Assembly: GCF_001938985.1 (NCBI RefSeq)
Contig: NZ_MKIN01000015.1
Span: 1 to 64,000 of the forward strand
DNA length: 64,000 nucleotides
Reading direction: 5' to 3'
Source: Gillisella taibaishanensis
GTDB lineage: Bacteria > Pseudomonadota > Alphaproteobacteria > Rhizobiales > Rhizobiaceae
Below, piece by piece: positions 34,268-41,956 of this stretch. Within the stretch, counting starts at the first letter, position 1; the number at the start of each line of letters is the position of its first letter. The notes beneath the pieces are model-generated. The model was not told where the DNA came from. It saw only the letters and a program-made list of their open reading frames with translations, and did no database searches. The position numbers and the translations under genes are program-made.

Positions 34268-35299
34268 TCACGCCGTTGGCCTGAAGGCAATGACACCATG
34301 GCTGCGCGCCCGGACCTCCGGTGTGGCAAGACACGTTGATAGCGACTCGTATCCGGGAGCGCCGGGATAGGGTTGCACCACGGTCGGAACACCGTGATTG
34401 GCCGGACAAAACAGGATTGCCTCATTGCTCCCAACCGCCTCCAGATCGAGGATGGACGACGAGCGGGTCATCAGAAATAGAGGCCGATGCGGTGAGCAGC
34501 GCAGGCGAAGATAGCTGATCAGCGCCTCCTGCGTCGCCCGATCCAGCTCCTGTTCAACCATGTCGACAACCAGACAGGCCGGTTCGTTCGCCTCCGTCCA
34601 CGCCAGCAGCGCCGTCAACGCTTCCGAGGGAGAGCCCCCCTCTTCGACAAGCCACGTCAAGGCGCTCTCGACGTTCGCTTTCAAGCCGGGATCGCCGTCG
34701 AGCCGAGTGTGTGCGGGCGAGCCGTCTTCGGCGAGCCGATCCAGTCCAAGGAAAACCGCGTTCGGCAGGGCTGCGGCAATCTCCCGGGCAAGGCGGGTCT
34801 TGCCGCTGCCGAGTGGGCCGACAATGTAGGTGATGGGGCGGATATCCAGAAGCTCAAACCGCTCTCCGTCCCATGGCCACGGTAGTTCCAGGGAAAGGCA
34901 GGCATCTCGCACAGGTTTTGACAGGCCGGCAAGCTCGCACAGAGAGGGAATATGGCCGGCAGCGATGCTTTGGCGGAGAAGCCGGATTCGCTCAACCGCC
35001 GCCACTGTGTCGCCTATGCCTTGCTCAAGTGCCGCCTGCTGCTGGGCGAGAACCTGTTCCAGGCACTTTACGTCACCATGCAAAACCCGCTCGACGGCCA
35101 TAAGGCTGAGACCAAGGCCGCGCAAAGCCAGGATCTCCTTGGCGCGGCTGATCTCCGTTGGCCCATAGGTTCTCCAGCCTGCCGACGTGCGCAGCGGCAT
35201 AAGCAGGCCCCTCTGCTCATAGAGACGCAAAGTCTTTGCGGAAACGCCCAGCCGGCGCGCCGCTTCCGATGGATTGAGATAGAGAGCGGAATGAGTCAC
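34268..35299 (-). CDS. MerR-type regulator fused to a P-loop ATPase domain
   Basis: A 343-residue protein. Residues 6-75 form a MerR winged helix (NPSEAARRLGVSAKTLRLYEQRGLLMPLRT...GWRTYG), followed by a coiled coil to about 110. Instead of a small effector domain it continues with an NTPase-like domain: Walker A GPLGSGKT at 161-168, a probable Walker B with ACLVVDMVE (Asp246) and a later PLFLMTRSS strand. This suggests an ATP-responsive DNA-binding switch, which is inference. Translation probably starts at GTG 35299 behind AGGTG. It is divergent from the ligase-associated exonuclease gene. Target genes are unknown. I am sure of the MerR part and the P-loop, less so of the ATPase class. Confidence 0.78.
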   Translation of the reverse strand: MTHSALYLNPSEAARRLGVSAKTLRLYEQRGLLMPLRTSAGWRTYGPTEISRAKEILALRGLGLSLMAVERVLHGDVKCLEQVLAQQQAALEQGIGDTVAAVERIRLLRQSIAAGHIPSLCELAGLSKPVRDACLSLELPWPWDGERFELLDIRPITYIVGPLGSGKTRLAREIAAALPNAVFLGLDRLAEDGSPAHTRLDGDPGLKANVESALTWLVEEGGSPSEALTALLAWTEANEPACLVVDMVEQELDRATQEALISYLRLRCSPHRPLFLMTRSSSILDLEAVGSNEAILFCPANHGVPTVVQPYPGAPGYESLSTCLATPEVRARSHGVIAFRPTA

Positions 35300-35409
35300 G
35301 AATCACCTCGTTCGTTGTGGACCGCCATCTCTTTGGGAGCGGCCCCAGGGGCCGGGTCAAGCGCCTTTTCGCCCTACACTTCCCGCAAGCTTCGCCCTAT
35401 TTTAGCTCT

Positions 35410-36423
35410 ATGATCAAGCCCGAGGCCCTGCTCTTTCCCACGCCCGCCGGTCTCTATTGTCCGGTCGGTGATTTCTATGTCGATCCCGTGCGTCCTGTGG
35501 ATCGGGCGCTGATCACCCATGGCCACTCCGATCATGCCCGTTCCGGCCATGGCCGCGTGCTCGCCACGCGCCAGACGCTCGATATCATGGCCTTGCGCTA
35601 TGGCGTAGACTTTGCGGGGTCTGAGCAGGCGATCGATTTTGGCGAAACCATCCATCTCAACGGCGTCGAGATCGGCTTTCATCCGGCTGGCCATGTGCTG
35701 GGCTCGGCGCAGATTGCCATCGAACATGCGGGCGTAAGGATCGTTGTGTCCGGCGACTATAAGCGCCGGCCGGATGCGACCTGCACAGCGTTCGTGCCAG
35801 TTCCCTGCGATGTGTTCATCACCGAGGCGACCTTTGGTCTGCCGGTGTTTCACCACCCCGATCCGGCCTTGGAAATAGGCAAGTTACTCGCTTCGCTCGA
35901 ACAGTTTCCGCAGCGCAGCCATCTGATTGGCGCCTATGCGCTGGGCAAAGCGCAGAGGGTCATCTCGCTGATCCGCCAGGGCGGCTATGACAAGCCGATC
36001 TATATTCACGGCGCGCTGGCCAAGCTCTGCGATTATTACAGCAGCCAAGGCATCGAGCTTGGCGAGTTGCGTCCCGCCACCATCGAAAACGGCGGCGCCA
36101 GCCAGTTTGAGGGCGCAGTGGTTATAGGTCCGCCTTCGGCCTTCAACGACCGCTGGGCGCGACGCTTTAACGATCCCCTGGCGATTTTTGCATCGGGCTG
36201 GATGATGGTGCGCCAGCGCGCCAAGCAGCGCGGGGTGGAACTGCCGCTGGTGATATCAGACCATTGCGACTGGCCGGAATTGATCGAAACCATCGGCGAG
36301 CTGAAACCTGGCGCCATCTGGGTGACCCATGGCCGGGAAGAGGCACTGGTGCGCTGGTGCGAGCTGAACGGCATTGCCGCCAAACCGTTGCATCTGGTCG
36401 GCTATGAAGATGAGGGGGACTGA
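35410..36423 (+). CDS. Ligase-associated DNA exonuclease (metallo-beta-lactamase fold)
   Basis: A 337-residue nuclease of the MBL/beta-CASP superfamily that accompanies ATP-dependent DNA ligases. The metal motif appears as ITHGHSDHAR (HxHxDH) near residue 35, followed by AGHVLGSAQI, VVSGDYKRRPD (metal Asp) and TEATFGLP. The beta-CASP-like region ends with SDHCDW and WVTHGREEALV. ATG 35410 was chosen because MIKPEALLFPTPAGLYCPVGDFYVDPV is the family start; the open frame extends upstream to 35317. Its stop overlaps the ligase start by one base, implying joint action on DNA ends during repair. Confidence 0.9.
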   Translation: MIKPEALLFPTPAGLYCPVGDFYVDPVRPVDRALITHGHSDHARSGHGRVLATRQTLDIMALRYGVDFAGSEQAIDFGETIHLNGVEIGFHPAGHVLGSAQIAIEHAGVRIVVSGDYKRRPDATCTAFVPVPCDVFITEATFGLPVFHHPDPALEIGKLLASLEQFPQRSHLIGAYALGKAQRVISLIRQGGYDKPIYIHGALAKLCDYYSSQGIELGELRPATIENGGASQFEGAVVIGPPSAFNDRWARRFNDPLAIFASGWMMVRQRAKQRGVELPLVISDHCDWPELIETIGELKPGAIWVTHGREEALVRWCELNGIAAKPLHLVGYEDEGD

Positions 36424-38039
36424 TGCGCGCCTTTTCCACCCTGCTCGACCGCCTGGTCCTGACGCCCAGCCGCAATGGCAAGCTGAAGCTGCTCTCCGAT
36501 TACTTTGCAAGCGTGCCGGACCCGGATCGCGGCTATGCGCTCGGAGTGCTCGCTGGCACGCTCGACCTGAAGGCGGTCAAGCCGGCGCTGCTGAAGGAGC
36601 TGGTGCTGGAGCGGATGGACCCGGTCCTGTTCGGCTATTCCTATGATTATGTCGGTGATCTCGCAGAAACCATCGCTCTTGTCTGGGATCAGGACCGGGG
36701 CGAAAAGGCCGAACGCGCCGAGCCCTCGCTGGGAGAGGTCGTCGCCCTCATGCAGTCGCTCGGCCGCACCCAGGTGCGTGGCGCCGTACGTGATTTGCTG
36801 GCCACGCTCGATCCATCCGGCCGCTTCGCCTTCCTGAAACTGGTTACCGGCGGCCTCAGGATCGGGGTTTCCGCACGACTTGCCAAACAGGCGCTGGCCG
36901 ATATGTCTGGCAAGGACATCGTCGAGATCGAAACGCTCTGGCATGGATTACAGCCGCCCTATGAAAGCCTGTTCGCCTGGCTTGAAGGTGGCGCCGACAA
37001 GCCGGTTCTCGCGACCCCCGCCATCTTTCACTCGGTCATGCTTTCCAACCCGGTCGGCGACAGCGACCTCACCGGGCTCGATCCTGCCGACTATGCCGCG
37101 GAATGGAAATGGGACGGCATCCGCGTGCAGCTTTCGCGCCACCGTGACACCTGCCGGCTTTATTCCCGCTCAGGCGACGATATTTCCGGCGCCTTTCCAG
37201 ACATTGTCTCGGCCGCCAACTTCGATGGCGTCATCGATGGCGAATTGCTGGTGGGCGGCACGGCGCGCTCCAACCAGCCGACCCGCACCTTTTCGGACCT
37301 GCAGCAGCGGCTGAACCGCAAAAGCGTCACGGCAAAGATGCTCAGTGATTATCCGGTTTTCATCAGGGCCTACGACATTCTGTTTACCGGCGAGCGCGAT
37401 GTGCGCGGCTTGAACTACGATGAGCGGCGCGCGTTGCTTAGCGATATCGTCGATGCCGCCCCTCATGACCGCTTCGACCTGTCGCCGCTCATCCCGTTTT
37501 CCAGTTGGGACGAGTTGGACCGACTGCGCCACGCGCCACCCGATCCTGTTATTGAAGGGGTGATGATCAAGCGGCGCGACAGCATCTATCAGGCTGGGCG
37601 TGCTAAAGGCCCATGGTTCAAATGGAAGAAGCAGCCGCTGAATGTCGATGCTGTGCTGATGTATGCCCAACGCGGCCATGGCAAACGGTCGAGCTATTAT
37701 TCAGACTTTACCTTCGGCGTCTGGATGGCCATGCCTGAAGGGGGAGACCAACTGGTGCCGGTCGGCAAGGCCTATTTCGGCTTCACCGATCAGGAACTGG
37801 AAGTGCTCGACAAATATGTGCGCAATAACACTATAGAGCGCTTCGGCCCCGTCCGCTCCATCCGCGCCGAGCCGGATCATGGTTTCGTGGTGGAAGTGGC
37901 CTTTGAGGGCCTGAACCGGTCAGGCCGGCATAAATCCGGCGTTGCCATGCGCTTTCCGCGTATCGCCCGGCTGCGCACCGACAAGCTGCCGCGCGATGCC
38001 GACCGCCTGGATACCCTGCTGCACATGCTGCCGGCATAA
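36423..38039 (+). CDS. ATP-dependent DNA ligase (cisplatin damage response type)
   Basis: A 538-residue ATP-dependent ligase of the kind annotated as cisplatin damage response ligase. It has an N-terminal DNA-binding domain of about 200 residues, the adenylation motif EWKWDGIRVQ (KxDG lysine near residue 232), GVIDGELLV (motif III-like), GVMIKRRDS (motif IV) and WFKWKKQPL (motif V), then an OB domain. It forms a two-gene operon with the exonuclease at 35410. In many bacteria this pair is joined by a large Lhr-type helicase and a phosphoesterase; neither is next to it here. Confidence 0.93.
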   Translation: MRAFSTLLDRLVLTPSRNGKLKLLSDYFASVPDPDRGYALGVLAGTLDLKAVKPALLKELVLERMDPVLFGYSYDYVGDLAETIALVWDQDRGEKAERAEPSLGEVVALMQSLGRTQVRGAVRDLLATLDPSGRFAFLKLVTGGLRIGVSARLAKQALADMSGKDIVEIETLWHGLQPPYESLFAWLEGGADKPVLATPAIFHSVMLSNPVGDSDLTGLDPADYAAEWKWDGIRVQLSRHRDTCRLYSRSGDDISGAFPDIVSAANFDGVIDGELLVGGTARSNQPTRTFSDLQQRLNRKSVTAKMLSDYPVFIRAYDILFTGERDVRGLNYDERRALLSDIVDAAPHDRFDLSPLIPFSSWDELDRLRHAPPDPVIEGVMIKRRDSIYQAGRAKGPWFKWKKQPLNVDAVLMYAQRGHGKRSSYYSDFTFGVWMAMPEGGDQLVPVGKAYFGFTDQELEVLDKYVRNNTIERFGPVRSIRAEPDHGFVVEVAFEGLNRSGRHKSGVAMRFPRIARLRTDKLPRDADRLDTLLHMLPA

Positions 38040-38077
38040 AAAAGCGGCGCCAGGACCATCATGGTTTCCGGCGCCGC
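38038..38077 (-). terminator. Intrinsic terminator for csbD (minus strand)
   Basis: GCGGCGCC (38044-38051) pairs with GGCGCCGC (38070-38077). On the minus strand the hairpin is followed by six T residues. It lies just after the DNA ligase stop codon and serves the convergent CsbD gene. Confidence 0.75.
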
Positions 38078-38121
38078 CACCGCTAAACGACATCATGTCG
38101 TCCGACGCGGTTCAAGATATA

Positions 38122-38319
38122 TTAGTGGCGATTGACCCATTCGTCGATCTCTCGATCGGCCTCATCCTGGCCTTTTCCGTAAAGTTCCTGAATTTTGCCG
38201 CTCAATTGTTTGCGATTGCCGGCGATGACGTCGAGATCGTCACCCGTGAGCTTGCCCCATTGAACCTGGGCCTTGCCCTTGAATTGTTCCCAATTGCCTT
38301 CGATACGGTTCCAGTTCAT
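38122..38319 (-). CDS. CsbD family stress protein
   Basis: A 65-residue hydrophilic protein; MNWNRIEGNWEQFKGKAQ and GKLTGDDLDVIAG are the characteristic CsbD segments. CsbD proteins are abundant in general stress responses though their function is unclear. ATG 38319 has a strong AAGGAG site; the open frame extends to 38403 but that part is not family-like. A near-consensus EcfG promoter (GGAAC-N17-TGTT) lies upstream on the same strand, which places it in the stress regulon. Confidence 0.92.
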   Translation of the reverse strand: MNWNRIEGNWEQFKGKAQVQWGKLTGDDLDVIAGNRKQLSGKIQELYGKGQDEADREIDEWVNRH

Positions 38320-38405
38320 GGCTGTCTCCTTTTCGGTTGCAAATCCATCGCAGTGCGGATTTCGGCGCCTCAGGTAAATCTTCGCCTGGAGGCTTACGTC
38401 CATAA

Positions 38406-38431
38406 AACACCCTCAAGTCGCAGATTGTTCC
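38406..38431 (-). promoter_or_regulatory. Probable EcfG-dependent promoter of csbD
   Basis: On the minus strand: GGAAC (38427-38431), a 17-base spacer, then TGTT (38406-38409). The -10 box differs from the CGTT consensus by one base and the spacer is 17 rather than 16, both tolerated in described EcfG/RpoE2 promoters. About 85 bases before the csbD start. Confidence 0.55.
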
Positions 38432-38521
38432 GCATAGGCTATTCCCATGAGCTAATGGTGCGGCTTCTGCGATGATCTGATCCTTTTCGCAGGAGGCTGA
38501 CGGGTTAGTGGATGAAAATTG

Positions 38522-38546
38522 GGAACCCTTGCCGCAGATCGACGTT
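38522..38546 (+). promoter_or_regulatory. EcfG-dependent promoter of the DUF883 gene
   Basis: GGAAC (38522-38526), 16-base spacer, CGTT (38543-38546): an exact match to the alphaproteobacterial general stress sigma factor consensus. It lies about 70 bases before the ATG at 38615. Confidence 0.85.
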
Positions 38547-38614
38547 TGTCAAGGGAGCGAGCGCGCAGACGTGTTAGGTGTCTGCACAGCCACAACATCC
38601 AAAGGAGCTGGTCC

Positions 38615-38914
38615 ATGGTAGACATCAACGAAGCCGTCAACAATGCCGAAGCCGATGCACGCGCCAAGGAACTCGAAGCGCAGATAGAGCAGCTGAAGCA
38701 CGACGTAGCCGCCTTGACCAGCACGCTTGCATCTTTCGGCAATGCGACATTGCACCAGGTCAGCGATAAGGCCGCCGGCGCCATCAATTCTGCCCGCACA
38801 AGTGTGTCGGCCATGGAGCAGGATCTGGAAGATAAGATCCGCGAGAAGCCACTTCAGTCCGTGGCCATTGCTGCCGGTCTCGGCTTCATTTGCGCCCTGC
38901 TGTCGCGGCGCTAA
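38615..38914 (+). CDS. DUF883/ElaB-YqjD-like membrane-anchored protein
   Basis: A 99-residue protein with a long amphipathic N-terminal helix (AKELEAQIEQLKHDVAAL coiled coil) and a single C-terminal membrane helix (SVAIAAGLGFICALLSRR), the layout of the ElaB/YqjD/DUF883 family, whose E. coli members sit in the inner membrane and bind stationary-phase ribosomes. The start follows AAAGGAG and an exact EcfG promoter. The next gene, encoding a YqjE-like membrane protein, follows after three bases, as in the yqjD-yqjE arrangement of E. coli. Confidence 0.88.
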   Translation: MVDINEAVNNAEADARAKELEAQIEQLKHDVAALTSTLASFGNATLHQVSDKAAGAINSARTSVSAMEQDLEDKIREKPLQSVAIAAGLGFICALLSRR

Positions 38915-38917
38915 CCG

Positions 38918-39352
38918 ATGTTCGGTCTCCTCGCACGGCTGTCTCTGGTTGCTGCCGAAGGCGTGAAGCCCCGCATTGACAGGGCCAAGCGAAACGCCGT
39001 CGCCGGCATGATTGCCGGCTTCTGCTTCCTTGTGGCTATTGTCGCAGGTATCGTTTCCGGCTGGATTTTTCTCGCCGCTGAGATTGGTGCAGGTCCGGCA
39101 GGGCTGGTGATCGCAGGCATTGCCGTTTTGCTGGGCCTCATCGCGTTGGCGATCGTTTCGGTGATCAATCGCCGGGAAGAACGTCGTCGGATGTTCCTGC
39201 AGACGGCTACACTCGCGGCCACCGACCCGATTACGACCGGTCTTATGGGGCGGCTTCCGGGTATGCTGAAGGTCAACCCGGTCGTTGGCGTCGCAGCGGT
39301 TGGTATGCTCGCTTATCTTTTTGCGCGCAGTCAGGGCATCGGCCGCAAATAA
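38918..39352 (+). CDS. YqjE-like / phage holin superfamily membrane protein
   Basis: A 144-residue protein with two adjacent membrane helices (about 31-56 and 62-84: AGMIAGFCFLVAIVAGIV and GLVIAGIAVLLGLIALAIV), a basic loop (NRREERRR) and a weakly hydrophobic C-terminal helix. It resembles the holin-like DUF1469/YqjE group that follows DUF883 genes. Co-transcription with the upstream gene from the EcfG promoter is very likely. No evidence of a prophage surrounds it, so a holin role in lysis is unlikely. Confidence 0.72.
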   Translation: MFGLLARLSLVAAEGVKPRIDRAKRNAVAGMIAGFCFLVAIVAGIVSGWIFLAAEIGAGPAGLVIAGIAVLLGLIALAIVSVINRREERRRMFLQTATLAATDPITTGLMGRLPGMLKVNPVVGVAAVGMLAYLFARSQGIGRK

Positions 39353-39476
39353 CGGTTTATTGCCGTCAGACGAAGCTTTCAGAGCAAGGACGCCGAGATC
39401 ATCGATTTCGGCGACGCCTTCTGCTGTCCTCTGGCGGACGCGATATTAAAACAAGATCACAAAACAGGAGATAATC

Positions 39477-39989
39477 ATGGCTAAAGTTGCAGAAGTTCTG
39501 AAACCACGCGCCCGTGACGAAAAAATCAATATCGGCCTGGAAGACAGCTATCGCCAGCAGGCTGCAAAGGATCTCTCGGAGATTCTCGCCGCAACCTATG
39601 CTTTGACCATCAAGACCCAGGTCTATCATTGGAACGTCGTTGGCCCGTTGTTCAAGCCGATACATGAACTGACGGAAGAGCATTACAATACGCTGTTTGC
39701 TGCGGTCGATATTATCGCCGAACGTATTCGGGCACTCGGCCACCTCGCCCCGGTCAACCTGCAAAACAGCAGCAATTTCTCGCCAAAGAGCGGCGAGACA
39801 CAGCATCATGCCGCTATCGACATGGTTCAGGACCTGATCGCCGATCACGAAGAAGCGGTGCGTCAGATGCGCGAGGCCGGCGAGGCTGCCGACGAAGCCG
39901 GCGACCTGGTGACCGCAGACATGTTGACAGACCGGTTGACCTTTCATGAGAAGGCACTTTGGATGCTGCGGGCAATCATCGCGGCTTAA
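39477..39989 (+). CDS. dps: Dps family DNA starvation/stationary phase protection protein
   Basis: A 170-residue ferritin-like miniferritin that stores iron and shields DNA. The ferroxidase-site motif is intact: KTQVYHWNVVGPLFKPIHELTEEHY with its two histidines, then the Asp/Glu of AVDIIAERIRALG. The N-terminal 20 residues are basic enough for DNA binding (KPRARDEK). An ACAGGAG ribosome binding site precedes the ATG. No GGAAC box is seen in the 124 bases upstream, so its promoter is not obviously EcfG-dependent, though read-through from 38522 is possible. Confidence 0.94.
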   Translation: MAKVAEVLKPRARDEKINIGLEDSYRQQAAKDLSEILAATYALTIKTQVYHWNVVGPLFKPIHELTEEHYNTLFAAVDIIAERIRALGHLAPVNLQNSSNFSPKSGETQHHAAIDMVQDLIADHEEAVRQMREAGEAADEAGDLVTADMLTDRLTFHEKALWMLRAIIAA

Positions 39990-40090
39990 TAGCGAAGCAT
40001 CCGGCACTGCATGGTAATACCAAGCGGTGCTGGAGGATTTCGTTCACGCTTAGCAAAAGCGGACGGTATTCCTTGGCGTTGAAACGAAAA

Positions 40091-40126
40091 AGGCCGGATT
40101 GCATTGACAGTATCCGGTCTTCTTTT
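40091..40126 (+). terminator. Intrinsic terminator after dps
   Basis: AGGCCGGAT (40091-40099) pairs with ATCCGGTCT (40112-40120, one G-T pair), followed by TCTTTT. An A-run precedes the stem, so it could also end the convergent nepR paralogue transcript. Confidence 0.75.
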
Positions 40127-40184
40127 ATGCTTTGTCGTTGTCGAATGCCAAGACCGTTTCGCTATTGTTCAGCGTATCGATGAC

Positions 40185-40385
40185 TCAGTTGTCACCAATC
40201 TTGGATTTCGCGGCTCTTTCGGCGGCGTCCAGTTTCTCGAGCATGTCGAGAAAATGATCTGGCGTGCCTTCCTCAACAATCTCATCGTAATAAGACTTCA
40301 ACTTTAACGCGATGGTCGCATTTGCATCGGCCCGACTTTGTTTCGTCGGCTTCTTCGCGGGCTTTGGGATTTTTTGTTCGGACAT
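40185..40385 (-). CDS. NepR-family anti-sigma factor, paralogue 2
   Basis: A 66-residue protein matching the NepR core: IALKLKSYYDEIVEEGTPDHFLDMLEKLDAAE, the two helices that bind EcfG and, after phosphorylation, PhyR. A lysine-rich N-terminus precedes it. The ATG at 40385 is preferred over an in-frame GTG two codons upstream. It is a second NepR; the other is encoded with ecfG at 45212. Sinorhizobium meliloti likewise has two anti-sigma factors of this type. No promoter is obvious directly upstream; the nearest same-strand EcfG promoter is 355 bases away. Confidence 0.88.
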   Translation of the reverse strand: MSEQKIPKPAKKPTKQSRADANATIALKLKSYYDEIVEEGTPDHFLDMLEKLDAAERAAKSKIGDN

Positions 40386-40979
40386 GAGCACGCCTGCGGC
40401 CTGGGAAAGGGAAATTCGTCGGTGGATCAGATTATACCAGCAAATCGCTCGGGACGAGAATAGGAAGGCCGCCCAATAAACAATAATTGCCGCAAGTGAA
40501 GAGATAATGTCGGGAATTCATGTCGTAACCTTAGAACGCGAGAATGTTCGGAGAGACTGCATAGCCGTTTCGCTTGACTTTTGTTAACTTTGATCGCCTG
40601 CATCTGTTCGTGATCCATCGCAATCTGTTTTTTATGCCGGCCATGCTGTAGAACACAATTCATGAATTTTAGGGGGGTCGGCATATTCAAAACTGCGTGC
40701 TTCTCACAAATCCATTCAAGGCTCGGAATATCTGCACCCAACGGATCCGAAGCCATATGGTTCCAGTCATTGGGCCTTGAATTGAGCACCTACGGCGCAT
40801 AAGATTCCCGCCATAATCTTTCAACCATGACGATGGTCGCGCTCCTCAAAATCGTCCCTAGCACTAACAGCGACAGGTTTTGTAGCGATTGTTTTAGGGC
40901 ATCGAACGAACGTGATCTGCTGCTACCGATAACCACCGCCGCTACTCTGAACCCTTGGGAAGACTGATGGCGGAAGATT
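40386..40979. other. Gene-poor stretch between nepR paralogue and phyR
   Basis: About 600 bases with lower GC and no recognisable protein. It holds an exact minus-strand EcfG promoter at 40740-40764. Downstream of it on the minus strand lie an unconvincing open frame (40427-40789, most of it past the promoter) and a 29-codon frame at 40432-40521 with an AAGG site before its ATG. The transcript may be a long nepR leader, a small RNA or a small-protein mRNA. Confidence 0.5.
40740..40764 (-). promoter_or_regulatory. EcfG-dependent promoter without an adjacent known gene
   Basis: On the minus strand: GGAAC (40760-40764), 16-base spacer, CGTT (40740-40743), an exact consensus match. The nearest recognised downstream gene is the nepR paralogue, about 345 bases from the predicted start site. 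Confidence 0.75.
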
Positions 40980-41004
40980 GGAACTTTTTTTGGATCCCCA
41001 CGTT
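40980..41004 (+). promoter_or_regulatory. EcfG-dependent promoter of phyR
   Basis: GGAAC (40980-40984), 16-base spacer, CGTT (41001-41004). The predicted start site is about 35 bases before the phyR ATG. This predicts positive feedback of EcfG on its anti-anti-sigma factor. Confidence 0.9.
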
Positions 41005-41048
41005 TGCTAGCGAGTTTATGCTGCATTCGTGCAAACTGGAGAAACTTG

Positions 41049-41843
41049 ATGTCCCTTACCACCCGCGTCGCCGCTCATATTCCTTATTTGAGGCGATATG
41101 CCCGAGCCGTCACGGGCTCGCAGACGTCAGGTGACGCGTATGTCGCCGCTGTTCTGGAGGCTTTGATCGCTGATCTGTCGATCTATCCTGAAGCCAGTAG
41201 CGACCGGGTTGCTCTTTATAAATTGTTCGTGACAATCTTCGGTTCCACTCATATCGAGATCCGCTCGATTGCCTCGCCCTTTGCCTGGGAAAATCGTGCC
41301 GCGTCCAATCTGCTCGCCGTGCCCCCGCGTGAGCGTCACGCTTTCCTGCTGATTTCAGTCGAAGGCTTCACCTACGAAGAGGCGGCCGAAATCCTTGGCG
41401 TCGACGATGCCGAATTCCGGGCCCTGTTTAACCAGGCATCCGTTGAAATTTCCCGCCAGGTCGCAACCGACATCATGATCATCGAAGACGAGCCGCTGAT
41501 CGCGCTCGATATCGAACAGATGGTAGAAGATCTCGGCCACCGCGTGACCGGCATTGCCCGCACCCACAAAGAAGCCGTGGAGCTTTACGGCCGGACCAAT
41601 CCGAAGATGGTGCTGGCTGATATTCAGCTTGCCGACGGCAGCTCCGGGATCGACGCAATCAACGACATTCTCAAGGTCGATACCGTTCCGGTCATTTTCA
41701 TCACCGCCTTCCCCGAGCGCCTTTTGACCGGAGAGCGGCCTGAACCGGCTTTCCTCGTCACCAAGCCGTTCAACCCTGACATGGTCAAAGCGCTCATCAG
41801 CCAGGCGCTGTTCTTCAACGAGCGCGCACATCAGGAGGCCTGA
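41049..41843 (+). CDS. phyR: General stress response regulator PhyR (anti-anti-sigma)
   Basis: A 264-residue protein with an N-terminal sigma-like domain (residues about 1-135, RYARAVTGSQTSGDAYVAAVLEAL and the sigma4-like EGFTYEEAAEILGVDDAEFRALFNQA) and a C-terminal receiver. Receiver residues are complete: acidic pocket IIEDEP, phospho-acceptor Asp191 in LADIQL, Thr in FITAFPERLL and Lys in VTKPF. When phosphorylated, PhyR captures NepR and frees EcfG. ATG 41049 follows a CTGGAGAA site; the frame is open to 41004, but that part overlaps the promoter. A histidine kinase gene lies downstream on the same strand. Confidence 0.97.
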   Translation: MSLTTRVAAHIPYLRRYARAVTGSQTSGDAYVAAVLEALIADLSIYPEASSDRVALYKLFVTIFGSTHIEIRSIASPFAWENRAASNLLAVPPRERHAFLLISVEGFTYEEAAEILGVDDAEFRALFNQASVEISRQVATDIMIIEDEPLIALDIEQMVEDLGHRVTGIARTHKEAVELYGRTNPKMVLADIQLADGSSGIDAINDILKVDTVPVIFITAFPERLLTGERPEPAFLVTKPFNPDMVKALISQALFFNERAHQEA

Positions 41844-41956
41844 CGGCGAGACGACGGAACAATCACATTCGCCGTTTAGAGACTGTTTAAACTGTGCGGG
41901 AGCATGGATGCCGCCGGCACCCTCTCGGGAGGGCGCTTGGCGCTGGAGAGAAGCAC

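Noticed and set aside
38918-39352. Prophage holin
   Set aside because: Holin-like fold only; no phage genes around it and the DUF883 partner points to the YqjE group.
40427-40789. 120-codon minus-strand frame
   Set aside because: No family resemblance, low codon bias, and its first codons lie upstream of the EcfG promoter at 40740; at most a part could be translated.
40790-41062. 90-codon minus-strand frame
   Set aside because: Overlaps the phyR promoter and start; sequence not protein-like.
41856-41876. GGAAC...CGTT before the histidine kinase gene
   Set aside because: The spacer is 12 bases, too short for an EcfG promoter.
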